A stretch of DNA of 63,098 nt, from the NCBI GenBank assembly GCA_050258035.1, contig JBLMYA010000038.1, forward strand, positions 1 to 63,098. The letters run 5' to 3'. This DNA comes from DATBLE01 sp050258035. Its GTDB lineage: Bacteria; Actinomycetota; Thermoleophilia; Gaiellales; Gaiellaceae. Positions 33,854-41,964 of the stretch are shown one piece after another (within the stretch, counting starts at the first letter, position 1; each line of letters starts with the position of its first letter). The notes below the pieces were generated by a model. It did no database searches and was not told the origin of the DNA. It saw only the letters and a program-made list of their open reading frames with translations. Both the position numbers and the translations under genes were made by a program.

Positions 33854-35235
33854 CGGACGGCCGCCGGCCTCTTCCGGCCCGCCTTCGCCGCCCGCAGCGC
33901 GAAGCTCGTCATCGAGCGTCCCATCTTCTGCGCCTCGCCGACGACCTCGTCCAGCGCGGCGGCGAACCACTCGACGTCGTTCTCCGAGATGGTCAGCGGC
34001 GGGAGCCCCTTGACGACGTTGACGCGGTGGCCGGCGACCTGGCTGAGGATCCGGTGGTCCGTGAACAGGGGGACGACGACCAGCTGCGCGAAGATCCCCG
34101 GCTGCATGCGCTCCAGCATCCGCCAGGTCGTCCGCCCCTTGTCGGGCTCGCCGAACTCGATCGCCCACATCAGCCCCAGGCCGCGCACCTCCTTGACGAC
34201 CTGGTAGCGCTCGGCCAGCGGGCGCGTGCGCTCGAGCAGCAGCTCGCCGAGGCGCGCGGAGGCGCCGACGAGGTCGCGCTCGTCGAGCTCGCGCAGCGTG
34301 GCGAGGCCGGCGACGGTCGCGTAGTCGTTCGGCGCGAACGTCGAGCCGTGGCTGAACGCGTGCTCGAGCGAGTCGAACACCGCCTCGTAGACGGCGTCGC
34401 TCATCAGCAGCGCCCCGACCGGGACGTAGCCCCCGGAGAGCGACTTCGCCACGGGCATCAGGTCGGGCTCCAGCCCCCAGTGCTCCGCGGCGAAGAGACG
34501 CCCCGTGCGGCCGAAGCCGGTCTGCACCTCGTCGAGGCAGAAGAGCGTCCCGTACCGGCGGCAGAGCTCCTGGGCGCCGGCGAGGTAGCCGTCGCCGGGG
34601 AGAACCACGCCCTTGCCGAGGACCGGCTCGACGACGAACAGCGCGACGTCCTCGCGGCGGAGCTCCGCCTCCAGCGCGTCGAGGTCGTCGAACGGGATCC
34701 GGGCGACGCCGGGCAGGTAGGGGCCGAAGCGGTCGGTGAACGCGGCCTCGCCGTTGACGGAGAGCGACCCGAGCGTGAGGCCGTGGAAGGCGTGCTCGAC
34801 GCAGACGACCCGCCGGCGCCCGGTCGCGGCGCGGCCGAGCTTCAGCGCCGCCTCGACCGATTCGGTGCCGCTGTTCGTGAAGAGCGCCTTCCCGATCGAC
34901 GCGGGGGCACGGCGTACCAGCTCCTCCGCGAGCAGCGGCGTGACCGGCGAGACGCCCATCTGCGGGGCGTTCGGCGTCTGCAGCTCCATCGCCTCGACCA
35001 GCCAGTCGCGGACGCGGGGGTTGTTCCGGCCGACGTTGAACATGCCGAAGCCGCCGAGCCAGTCGAGGTAGCGCTCGCCGCCCGTGTCGTAGAGATAGGC
35101 ACCGTCGGTACGCGCCCAGTCGCGGTCGAAGCCGATCGTGCGCAGCACGCGGATCATCTGCGGATTGACGTACTCGGCGTGCAGGTCGAGCGCCTCGCCG
35201 GCCCGCGCGTCGAGAAGTTCGCGCAGCTCGCCCAC
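33850..35235 (-). CDS. Class III PLP-dependent aminotransferase
   Basis: A 461-residue aminotransferase of the ornithine/omega-amino-acid type. Motifs: FGMFNVGRNNPRVRDW, LFTNSGTESVEAALKLGRAA, EHAFHGLTLGSLS, FVVEPVLGKGV, FCLDEVQTGFGRTG, and the PLP lysine in PVAKSLSGGYVPVGA near residue 263. The basic C-terminal tail is an extension. Putrescine aminotransferases and 4-aminobutyrate aminotransferases are the closest themes; the substrate is not certain. Start GTG 35235. Confidence 0.88.
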   Translation of the reverse strand: MGELRELLDARAGEALDLHAEYVNPQMIRVLRTIGFDRDWARTDGAYLYDTGGERYLDWLGGFGMFNVGRNNPRVRDWLVEAMELQTPNAPQMGVSPVTPLLAEELVRRAPASIGKALFTNSGTESVEAALKLGRAATGRRRVVCVEHAFHGLTLGSLSVNGEAAFTDRFGPYLPGVARIPFDDLDALEAELRREDVALFVVEPVLGKGVVLPGDGYLAGAQELCRRYGTLFCLDEVQTGFGRTGRLFAAEHWGLEPDLMPVAKSLSGGYVPVGALLMSDAVYEAVFDSLEHAFSHGSTFAPNDYATVAGLATLRELDERDLVGASARLGELLLERTRPLAERYQVVKEVRGLGLMWAIEFGEPDKGRTTWRMLERMQPGIFAQLVVVPLFTDHRILSQVAGHRVNVVKGLPPLTISENDVEWFAAALDEVVGEAQKMGRSMTSFALRAAKAGRKRPAAVR

Positions 35236-35247
35236 GGAGCAAGGGTA

Positions 35248-35718
35248 CTAGGGCGCCGGTCGGATCAACTCGTTCAGCTCGACCAGGAGCGAGCGGAGCT
35301 GTGAGAAGCGCCGTTCGCCGAGCTGCTCGGCCCACTCACGCTCGAGCTCGGTCACGGCGGTGCGGATCACCTTGACCGCCGACCTCCCTCGTGGAGTGAC
35401 GGCGATGCGCTTGCCGCGCAGGTCGTCGGGGTCGGGCCGGCGCTCGAGGTACCCCAGGCGCTCCAGCTCCCGGAGCAGGTAGTTCAGGGACTGCTTGCTG
35501 ATCCCCAGTCGGGCGGCCAGCTCCGACGGACGGGCGCCGTCCGGGCTCGGGTACCGGAAGACCGTGAAATGGGCGAGCTCGAGATCGTCGAAGCCGTACT
35601 CGTGCAGCCGGGTGAGCATCCGTGCGCGGACCGCCTCCCAGGGGATCCGCAGCAAGGCACCGATCAGCGGGCCGTCGCCCGGAGTAGTAAAGCGATTTGA
35701 CATCTTCGCGTCCGCCAT
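35248..35718 (-). CDS. MarR-family transcriptional regulator
   Basis: A winged-helix regulator of up to 156 residues. The recognition region is SELAARLGISKQSLNYLLRELERLGYLERR, with the wing PDDLRGKRIAVTPRGR, both typical of MarR. It diverges from a cupin gene and two copies of a GTCAAR-N3-CTTTAC repeat lie in the shared control region, pointing to autoregulation and control of the cupin. Start ATG 35718; ATG 35703 is an alternative. Confidence 0.9.
   Translation of the reverse strand: MADAKMSNRFTTPGDGPLIGALLRIPWEAVRARMLTRLHEYGFDDLELAHFTVFRYPSPDGARPSELAARLGISKQSLNYLLRELERLGYLERRPDPDDLRGKRIAVTPRGRSAVKVIRTAVTELEREWAEQLGERRFSQLRSLLVELNELIRPAP
35687..35701. promoter_or_regulatory. MarR operator copy 1
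   Basis: Read on the minus strand this is GTCAAA-TCG-CTTTAC. It overlaps the -35 hexamer of the cupin promoter and the first codons of the MarR gene. Confidence 0.5.
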
Positions 35719-35725
35719 ATATGGT
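35697..35725 (+). promoter_or_regulatory. Promoter of the cupin gene
   Basis: TTGACA (35697-35702), 17-bp spacer, TATGGT (35720-35725). This is the best sigma-70-like promoter in the window. It is flanked by the two MarR operator copies, so binding should block transcription. Confidence 0.55.
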
Positions 35726-35738
35726 CAAGCAACTTTAC
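35724..35738. promoter_or_regulatory. MarR operator copy 2
   Basis: GTCAAG-CAA-CTTTAC, extended by AT on one side and CAT-complement symmetry to nine-base arms (35721-35741). Centre-to-centre distance to copy 1 is 37 bp. Confidence 0.55.
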
Positions 35739-35757
35739 CATCTCGAAAGGAGCGAAG

Positions 35758-36204
35758 ATGTCGGCCATGCTTACGGAAGAGATCAGGATCGGGGAGCTGA
35801 CGATCAGGTTCCTGGTCGAAGGAGACGAGTCGGACGGCTCCGTCGCCGTGTTCGAGTTCTCGGTGCCTCCCCGGGCGAGGGTCCCGATCGCGCACAGCCA
35901 CGACGCCTACGAGGAGACGGTCTACGGCCTCGACGGCACGCTGACCTGGTCGGTCGAGGGCGAGCGGCACGACGTCGGCCCCGGCGAGGCGCTCTGCATC
36001 CGCTGCGGGGCCGTCCACCGGTTCGAGAACGAGGGTGAGGTCGACGCACGGGTCCTGGCCGTGGTCACGCCCGGCGTGCTCGGCCCGGACTACTTCCGCG
36101 AGCTGGCCGCCCTCGCCGACGAGGCAGCCGCGGCCGGGGGCCCGCCAGACCCCGCCCGGATCGGCGCGGTGATGCTCCGCCACGGTCTCACGCCGGCGCC
36201 GTAG
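35758..36204 (+). CDS. Cupin domain protein under MarR control
   Basis: A 148-residue single-domain cupin: PPRARVPIAHSHDAYEETVY, LTWSVEGERHDVGPGEALC and IRCGAVHRFENEG show the two metal-binding cupin motifs (His pair and later His). The C-terminus carries a helical extension with a GGPPDPARI segment. It may be a small dioxygenase or quercetinase-like sensor. Start ATG 35758 with AAAGGAG eight bases before. Directly divergent from the MarR gene. Confidence 0.8.
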   Translation: MSAMLTEEIRIGELTIRFLVEGDESDGSVAVFEFSVPPRARVPIAHSHDAYEETVYGLDGTLTWSVEGERHDVGPGEALCIRCGAVHRFENEGEVDARVLAVVTPGVLGPDYFRELAALADEAAAAGGPPDPARIGAVMLRHGLTPAP

Positions 36205-36306
36205 CCGCCGACCGAGGACGAGACGGGCGCATCCCTCGGATCGTTCCTCCTTGCTTTTTCTCGAGCAGCGTGAAATACCTCCGCGGGGTCTAGCCACTGA
36301 CGGGAG

Positions 36307-36329
36307 GCCTGCGTTCCCCCAGCGCAGGC
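36307..36329 (+). promoter_or_regulatory. 5' leader hairpin before cupredoxin gene
   Basis: GCCTGCG-N9-CGCAGGC forms a 7-bp stem 13 nt before the ATG, immediately upstream of the GAAAGGA ribosome-binding site. It may be a terminator end of the upstream unit or a leader structure; no T-run follows. Confidence 0.3.
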
Positions 36330-36341
36330 GGAAAGGATCTG

Positions 36342-36902
36342 ATGAGCCCAAGGAAGGTTCTCCTCTGGTCGGTCCCGTTCGCCCTGGCGGCGGTCGCGAC
36401 GGCCGGAGCGATGGCGGCAACCGGACGCCATGCCGCCGTCACGAACGTCAAGGCAGTCTCGAGGCCGCCGGCCGTGGTCGTCAACCGCTACATCCAGGAC
36501 AACCTGCGCTGGGACAAGGACGTCTACAAGGTGCAGTCCGGCGGGACGATCCACGTCGTCAACCTGGCCGCCGGCGAGGGGCCGCACACGTTCACGATCG
36601 TGGCCAAGAAGGATGCCCCCAGGACGGGGCTCCAGGTCGCCAACTGTCGGATCTGCTTCCAGCTCGCGAAGGCGCACGGAGCGGATCCGAACACCGATGC
36701 TCCGCCGAAGTTCCCGTTCCTCGAGAACGGCGTCGGCCAGCAGACGCCCCCGAGCGTCGACCGGCCCGGCGACTCCGGTGTCACGGGGAAGGGCAAGAAG
36801 GGTGAGTTCATCAACCTCACCGTGACCGCCCCTGCCGGGACGAAGCTCTGGATGATGTGCCTGATCCACCCGTGGATGCAGGCCGAGATCGACGTCACCT
36901 GA
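36342..36902 (+). CDS. Exported cupredoxin
   Basis: A 186-residue protein with a signal peptide (VLLWSVPFALAAVATAGAMA) and a plastocyanin-like domain. Type 1 copper ligands are complete: His in GEGPHTFTIVAKK, and Cys-His-Met in LWMMCLIHPWMQAEI. An inserted loop with a CRIC pair (VANCRICFQLAKAHG) is unusual. It should be an extracytoplasmic one-electron carrier, perhaps to or from the multicopper oxidase that follows. Confidence 0.85.
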   Translation: MSPRKVLLWSVPFALAAVATAGAMAATGRHAAVTNVKAVSRPPAVVVNRYIQDNLRWDKDVYKVQSGGTIHVVNLAAGEGPHTFTIVAKKDAPRTGLQVANCRICFQLAKAHGADPNTDAPPKFPFLENGVGQQTPPSVDRPGDSGVTGKGKKGEFINLTVTAPAGTKLWMMCLIHPWMQAEIDVT

Positions 36903-37861
36903 GCATCCGCTCTCTCCGTCGTAGCGCGAGGACGTGGGCGACAGCCCTCGTCCTCGCGTGCGCCGTCGTGCTCGCGGCCGGGCCCGCGCCCGCCGCCCCG
37001 CCGCAGGGCCGTACGATCGACTACTGGGTCGCCGCCGTCCCGGTCAGCTGGAACATCGTCCCGAACGGCCGTGACGGGATCACCGGCGACGAGGTGGCGC
37101 TGTCCGACTCCGTGATGTCCACGGTGGTCTACCGGCGCTACAGCCCTCAGTGGAGGAAGCCGATCGCGAACGCTGCCCGCGCGAGCGCCGACGGGCTGCT
37201 CATCCCCGGGCCGCTGATCCGGGCGAGGGTCGGCGACACGATCCGTGTCCACTTCAAGAACCTGGACACGCTCCGGAAGGCACCCCATTCGATGCACTTC
37301 CACGGAGTGCACTACAAACCGAGCTCGGACGGCGCCTACGTGCCCGGCTTCTCCGGCAAGGACGGCAACGTGAAGCCCGGCCAGTCCTACACGTACGTGC
37401 TCCACGCGGGCGAGGACTCTGCCGGCGTCTGGCCCTACCACGACCACTCGCCCTCGATGATGGAGTCGATCGGCGGCGGGATGTTCGGCATGCTCTCGAT
37501 CCTCGGGAGGAACGAGCGGGCGCCGGACCGCGAGTTCGAGGTCGTCCTCGCGCCGATGGGGAAGTTCATGACGATCGACGGTCGCGCCTTCGCCGGCAAC
37601 ACCCCGGTCTTTCGCGCGAAGGTCGGCGAGCTCGTGCAGTGGGACGTCATGGCCATGGGCTCCGACTTCCACACGTTCCACGTGCACGGCCATCGGTGGA
37701 TCTCCTCCGGGAGGATCCCGAAGGACACGCAGACGGTCGGGCCTGCAGAGTCGTACCGGTTCCGCTGGCGCGAGGACGCTCCGGGGACGTGGCTCTACCA
37801 TTGCCACGTCGACGACCACATGATGCGCGGAATGATCGGCATCTACCGGGTGTCACGGTGA
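36899..37861 (+). CDS. Two-domain multicopper oxidase (small laccase type)
   Basis: About 320 residues with a signal peptide. All four copper motifs are present: HSMHFHGVHY, VWPYHDHSPSMM, FHTFHVHGHRW and LYHCHVDDHMMRGM (HCHxxxHxxxM). The size and two cupredoxin domains match trimeric small laccases, which oxidise phenols or metals with O2. The start appears to be CTG 36899, overlapping the upstream stop as CTGA; this gives an ideal signal peptide (SIRSLRRSARTWATALVLAC). The only other upstream option, GTG 36857, adds 14 residues inside the cupredoxin gene. Confidence 0.88.
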   Translation: MSIRSLRRSARTWATALVLACAVVLAAGPAPAAPPQGRTIDYWVAAVPVSWNIVPNGRDGITGDEVALSDSVMSTVVYRRYSPQWRKPIANAARASADGLLIPGPLIRARVGDTIRVHFKNLDTLRKAPHSMHFHGVHYKPSSDGAYVPGFSGKDGNVKPGQSYTYVLHAGEDSAGVWPYHDHSPSMMESIGGGMFGMLSILGRNERAPDREFEVVLAPMGKFMTIDGRAFAGNTPVFRAKVGELVQWDVMAMGSDFHTFHVHGHRWISSGRIPKDTQTVGPAESYRFRWREDAPGTWLYHCHVDDHMMRGMIGIYRVSR

Positions 37862-38688
37862 CGGCGCGGAGGCTCGCGCTCGCCGCGGTCCTCGGCCTCC
37901 TCGTCCTGGTGCCGGCGGGCGCCGCCGCTCCAGGCCCGCAGGAGGTGAGCGTCGAGTTCTCCGACTACCGCCCGTCGCAGCTCGACGTGCTGCCGGGCGA
38001 GACCGTGCTGTGGACGAATGTCAGCGTGCGCACGCACACGGTGACGTCCGACACCGGGCTCTTCGACTCCGGCCGTGTCGAGAGCAACGACCGCTTCAGC
38101 TTCCAGTTCAACGAGGTCGGGACGTACCGCTACCACTGCACGATCCACCCGAGCATCACCGGCGAGGTCGACGTGCGACGCGTGACGCTGGGGTTCTTCC
38201 CGACCGCCGTCGTCAAGGTCGGGACGCCGCTCGACATCGACGGCCGCACCGCCGATCCGAAGCAGCAAGTCGTCGTCCAGCGCAAGCCCGACGGCGGCTC
38301 GTTCACGACCGTCGCGACCGTGACGCCAGCGGCGGACGGCACGTGGAAGACGACGGTGAAGGCCGAGGTGACGGGCGACTACCGCGCCACGAGCGGGACC
38401 GACGTCAGCGAGACGCGGCGGCTGCTGGTCAGCTCGCAGCACGTGATCGTCCGGCCCACCCGGACCGGTGTGGCCGTGACGGTGACGCCGAGCGCGCCGT
38501 ACGCGAAGTTCCTGGTCGAGACCTTCAGTCGCGAGCGTTTCGGCTGGTACCCGGTGGCGAACGGGCTGATCGACTACGTCTCCCAGGCCGACGTCCGCAT
38601 CGCCCGCCCCGCGCGGGTTCGCATCGTGCTGGTCGACAAGGACGGCTGGACGCCGATCGCGACCAGCAACGTGGTCGTCCTGCGTTAG
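37858..38688 (+). CDS. Exported plastocyanin-like protein lacking the Met ligand
   Basis: A 276-residue protein with a signal peptide (RRLALAAVLGLLVLVPAGAA). An N-terminal plastocyanin domain (VRTHTVTSDTGLFDSGRVES, GTYRYHCTIHPSITGEVDV) provides His, Cys and His ligands, but the usual axial Met of HPxM is Ile. The remaining ~170 residues form Ig-like/beta-rich repeats. It may bind copper with a three-ligand site of altered redox potential. GTG start, GTGA overlap with the oxidase. Confidence 0.82.
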   Translation: MTARRLALAAVLGLLVLVPAGAAAPGPQEVSVEFSDYRPSQLDVLPGETVLWTNVSVRTHTVTSDTGLFDSGRVESNDRFSFQFNEVGTYRYHCTIHPSITGEVDVRRVTLGFFPTAVVKVGTPLDIDGRTADPKQQVVVQRKPDGGSFTTVATVTPAADGTWKTTVKAEVTGDYRATSGTDVSETRRLLVSSQHVIVRPTRTGVAVTVTPSAPYAKFLVETFSRERFGWYPVANGLIDYVSQADVRIARPARVRIVLVDKDGWTPIATSNVVVLR

Positions 38689-39281
38689 GGCAGGACCAGC
38701 CGCACGTCGTGGGCGATCGCGGACGGCCTCGCCTGGACGTCGAAGAGCACACGCGCCTTCCCGGTCGGATCGATCAGCAGCGTGTACAGGGTGTGGTCGA
38801 TCCCCGACTCCCGCTGCGGAACGGCCCGCACCCGGTAGGCGCGCCACACCGGGCGGAGCGTTCGCGACGTACCGGTCAGGTAGTGGAACTGCGGCCGCAG
38901 CCGGTGCGTGCGGATGAACGCATCCACCGACCTGTGCGTGTCTCCCGTCGGGTCGACGCTCACCGCCAGGACGCGAACGTCTTTCCTCGCCGCGCCGAGC
39001 CGCGTGAGCGCCGTGTTCAGGTTGGTTGCGGTCAGCGGGCAGACGTCGGGGCAGTGCGTGTACAGGAACGTGAGCAGCACGACCTTCCCGCGCAGCCCGG
39101 AGAGACGGACGAGGCGGCCGCGCTGGTCGCGGAGCGCGAAGTCGGGCGGAACGGCCGGATGCGTCAGGGTCGGGCCGACGAACGGCGGGCTCGGACCGCC
39201 GCCGGCAGACGCGGTGGCCGCCGCGGCAAGCACGGCGACCAGGCCGAGTACGAGGGCACGCGTGATCCTGCGCGCGGGCAA
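38685..39281 (-). CDS. SCO1/SenC-type copper chaperone
   Basis: A 198-residue thioredoxin-fold protein. It has a signal sequence (RITRALVLGLVAVLAAAATA), the copper-binding CxxxC in YTHCPDVCPLTATNL, and the distal His in GIDHTLYTLLIDPTG. SCO proteins insert copper into cytochrome oxidase or other cuproproteins. The start is probably TTG 39281. It is convergent with the plastocyanin-like gene (4-nt overlap), so it may load the neighbouring copper proteins. Confidence 0.88.
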   Translation of the reverse strand: MPARRITRALVLGLVAVLAAAATASAGGGPSPPFVGPTLTHPAVPPDFALRDQRGRLVRLSGLRGKVVLLTFLYTHCPDVCPLTATNLNTALTRLGAARKDVRVLAVSVDPTGDTHRSVDAFIRTHRLRPQFHYLTGTSRTLRPVWRAYRVRAVPQRESGIDHTLYTLLIDPTGKARVLFDVQARPSAIAHDVRLVLP

Positions 39282-39334
39282 GCGGGCAGAGTAGCGAGAC
39301 GGGCGCCCGGGCGACCCGAGCCTGGCCCACGGGC

Positions 39335-40945
39335 TCAACTGCCCTTTCGCATCGACGCCGGCCAGAAGCCCTGCTTGCCCGGCGAGAGGATGCCGTTCGG
39401 GTCGACGGCGTCCTTGATCGTCTCGACGAAGCGACGGTAGGCGTGGCCGTTGAAGCTGTACTGCTCCTGCGCCAGGTCCATGAAGTCCAGGTGGGCGCGG
39501 TACTCGCCGTAGCCGTACTTCGCCGCCTCGCCGACGAGCAGCTTCGACGTGTCGTACGCACGCTTGGTCTGAGCCTCGTCCTTCGTGTCGAAGATGACCA
39601 TCGTCACGTGGATGAAGCTCCGCGAGTTGGTCGGGATCAGCACGGCGGCGTAGTCGAGCTTCGCCTCCTCCTCGACCAGCCGGCGGATGACGTCTCGCAT
39701 CTCGACCGCGTCCTTGCCCGTGAGCCGGCCGACCGGCGAGAAGCCGATGTGGCCGCCCTCCTCCCCGCCGTACCACCCGGTCATCTGGTTGATGTCCAGG
39801 TTGGGCACACCCGCCTGGACGCGGTCGAACGGGTGCTCGAGCTCGTCCATGTCCTCCGGCGCGCACTTCGCGCCCCAGACCTCGACCCCCGGGATCGCCT
39901 CGAACGCTGCCCTCACCTTCGCGTAGCGGTGGTCGACGACGGCTTCGTCGCCGTAGAGCGCGAAGCGCATCAGCCAGCGGCCGATGTCGAGCTCTCTCGC
40001 CATGTGGTCGATCGCCTCGTCCGGCATCGGATCCTCGCCCTGGTACCAGGGAGCGCGGCTCGAGATCACCGACGCCATCGCGACCGAATTCCAGATCTGC
40101 GGCACGTTCTCGATCGTCCGGTCCAGCATGAGACGTCGAAGCGTGTCGACGATCGGGCCGAGGTCGTCGTCGTTCCAGGCCCTGAGCCAGAGCGGCATGT
40201 AGCACTCCGGCCACGGCATCAGCCACACGCCGAGCTTGGTGACGATGCCGAAGTTCGACTGCATGAAGAGCTGGTCGAGGGTCGGGCCGAGGCTGCGCTT
40301 GTAGACGTGCCAGGAGCGGTTGTTCGGCATGGCACCCATGCCGGTGCGGAGCAGCTCCCCGTTCGCGAGCACGACCTCCATGCCGCAGTAGGCGGCCATG
40401 TCCTGTGCCTGCGGGAGGTAGGTGGCGCCGTTCTCGAGGAAGTTCGAGACCACGCCTCCCCACCCCAGGTCGGGGATCGAGACCATCAGCTTGTGGCCGC
40501 CGGCCTGGATCGCGTCGTACAGGTCGAACCACCGCACCCCCGGCTCGACGACGCAGTAGGCGAGCTCCTCGTCGATCTCGAGCACCCTGTTCATGTTCCG
40601 GAGCGAGACGATCACCGAGCCGTCGAGACGCGGTGCGGGCCCCCCGTAGCCGTTGTTCATGCCACGGCTGTGCGTCCAGAGCGGGATCCGGCGCTCGTTG
40701 GCGACGCGGACGACCGCCTGCACCTCCTCGACCGTCGTCGGCGTGACCACCGCCGAGGCGGCGTAGTCGGGCCACGCCTCGTACTGGAAGGGGTCGCGGA
40801 ACCCGAGGAGCTCCTCCTCGGAGGTGATCACCTTGTCGGCGCCGATCTGGGACGCGAACTGCTCGACCGCGGCGGCGAACTCGTCCTCGGAGACGCCGGG
40901 CGGGAGGCGGACCGGGGTGCTCTCTCGGGTGGCCATGCCCGGCAT
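39335..40945 (-). CDS. VAO-type FAD-linked oxidoreductase
   Basis: A 536-residue flavoprotein of the vanillyl-alcohol oxidase / 4-cresol dehydrogenase family. The FAD-binding PCMH domain shows VVTPTTVEEVQAVVRVANER, LWTHSRGMNNGYGGPAPRLD and EPGVRWFDLYDAI. Later segments are VSIPDLGWGGVVSNFLENGA, and the cap domain. C-terminal PNGILSPGKQGFWP is typical. Enzymes of this family oxidise para-alkyl or alkoxy phenols. It shares a minus-strand operon with the PTE-like hydrolase. Start ATG 40945 (40936 also possible) with GGGGTGG upstream. Confidence 0.85.
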   Translation of the reverse strand: MPGMATRESTPVRLPPGVSEDEFAAAVEQFASQIGADKVITSEEELLGFRDPFQYEAWPDYAASAVVTPTTVEEVQAVVRVANERRIPLWTHSRGMNNGYGGPAPRLDGSVIVSLRNMNRVLEIDEELAYCVVEPGVRWFDLYDAIQAGGHKLMVSIPDLGWGGVVSNFLENGATYLPQAQDMAAYCGMEVVLANGELLRTGMGAMPNNRSWHVYKRSLGPTLDQLFMQSNFGIVTKLGVWLMPWPECYMPLWLRAWNDDDLGPIVDTLRRLMLDRTIENVPQIWNSVAMASVISSRAPWYQGEDPMPDEAIDHMARELDIGRWLMRFALYGDEAVVDHRYAKVRAAFEAIPGVEVWGAKCAPEDMDELEHPFDRVQAGVPNLDINQMTGWYGGEEGGHIGFSPVGRLTGKDAVEMRDVIRRLVEEEAKLDYAAVLIPTNSRSFIHVTMVIFDTKDEAQTKRAYDTSKLLVGEAAKYGYGEYRAHLDFMDLAQEQYSFNGHAYRRFVETIKDAVDPNGILSPGKQGFWPASMRKGS

Positions 40946-40968
40946 CGGACCACCCCGGCAGCGTGGCG

Positions 40969-41919
40969 TCAAGCGAGCCAGCGGCGAGGGTTGTCGACCA
41001 TGACCCGGTCGATGTCGGCGTCCGAGACGCCGCGCTCGCGGAGCTGCGGGAGGATCACGTTCGTGATGTGGAGGTAGTCGGCGTGCTCGCCGGCGAATGC
41101 CGGGTCGCCGACCATGAAGTCGTGGAAGGTCGCGCCGTCGTGCGAGAAGTGGAGCTGGTCGACATATCCCTCTGCCAGCACCTTCGTCACCGTCTCGATC
41201 CGGTCCGCATCCGGGTTGAAGTGCTCGATGTTGAAGCGATCCCACCCCAGGTACGCGCCGGAGCCGGCGAGCCGGCGGATGTAGTCGAGGTCGTTCGAGT
41301 CGCCGACGTGGGCGATCACGAGCTTCGCGGGATCGACGCCGGCGGCGGTCAGCGCCTCGGCTGCCACCAGCCCCGACTGCGCCGCGGCGTTCGTGTGCAC
41401 CATCACCGGCGCGCCCGTCTCGGCGTGGGCGGCACCGACGGCGGCGAGGATCCGCGGCACGTCGCCGACGAGGCCGTGCTCCTCGACCGCGACCTTGATG
41501 AACGCCGCCTTCACCCCCGTGTCGCCGATTCCCTCGGTGAGCTCGTGGACGAAGAGCTCGGCCAGCGCCTCGACCGTCCGGTAGCGGAGGAACTGGGGCA
41601 GTTCCATGAACGAGTAGACGCCGGTGCAGACGACGATGTTCAGGTCGACCTTCTGGTTGATCCGCTTGATCCGGCCGATGTCGCGGCCGAGGCCGACGGC
41701 GGTCGGATCGACGATCGTCTCGAACCCGGCGTCGCGCACCCGCTGGAGCCGGCGGACCGCCTCGGCAACGCCCTTCTCCTCGTCCCACCACGGCTCGCCC
41801 CACCGATGGTTGAAGTTCGCGAGCGTCTCCTGGCCGAGGATGAAGACGTGATCGTGCGCCAGCGTGCGACCGAGTCGCTCCGCCGCGACTGGCCCTCGAA
41901 CGGTCTCGACGGTGGCCAC
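40969..41919 (-). CDS. Phosphotriesterase-family metal-dependent hydrolase
   Basis: A 316-residue TIM-barrel hydrolase related to phosphotriesterase-like lactonases. Metal sites are visible: HDHVF near the N-terminus (HxH), a carbamylated Lys position in VKAAFIKVAVEEHG, His in VMVHTNAAAQ and VIAHVGDSND, and the Asp in HFSHDGATFHDF. The C-terminus VMVDNPRRWLA is typical. It could hydrolyse a lactone, ester or organophosphate. Start GTG 41919; GTG 41934 is an alternative. Confidence 0.88.
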   Translation of the reverse strand: MATVETVRGPVAAERLGRTLAHDHVFILGQETLANFNHRWGEPWWDEEKGVAEAVRRLQRVRDAGFETIVDPTAVGLGRDIGRIKRINQKVDLNIVVCTGVYSFMELPQFLRYRTVEALAELFVHELTEGIGDTGVKAAFIKVAVEEHGLVGDVPRILAAVGAAHAETGAPVMVHTNAAAQSGLVAAEALTAAGVDPAKLVIAHVGDSNDLDYIRRLAGSGAYLGWDRFNIEHFNPDADRIETVTKVLAEGYVDQLHFSHDGATFHDFMVGDPAFAGEHADYLHITNVILPQLRERGVSDADIDRVMVDNPRRWLA

Positions 41920-41947
41920 GACTCTCTCTAGCACGAAACGGGAATCT

Positions 41948-41963
41948 GGTTCAATCGCGAACC
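41948..41963. promoter_or_regulatory. Inverted repeat in the VAO/PTE - SDR divergent promoter
   Basis: GGTTC-AATCGC-GAACC lies in the 45-bp region between the two divergent catabolic units. It ends two bases before the SDR start and would be suited to binding a dimeric regulator that controls both. Confidence 0.4.
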
Positions 41964-41964
41964 G

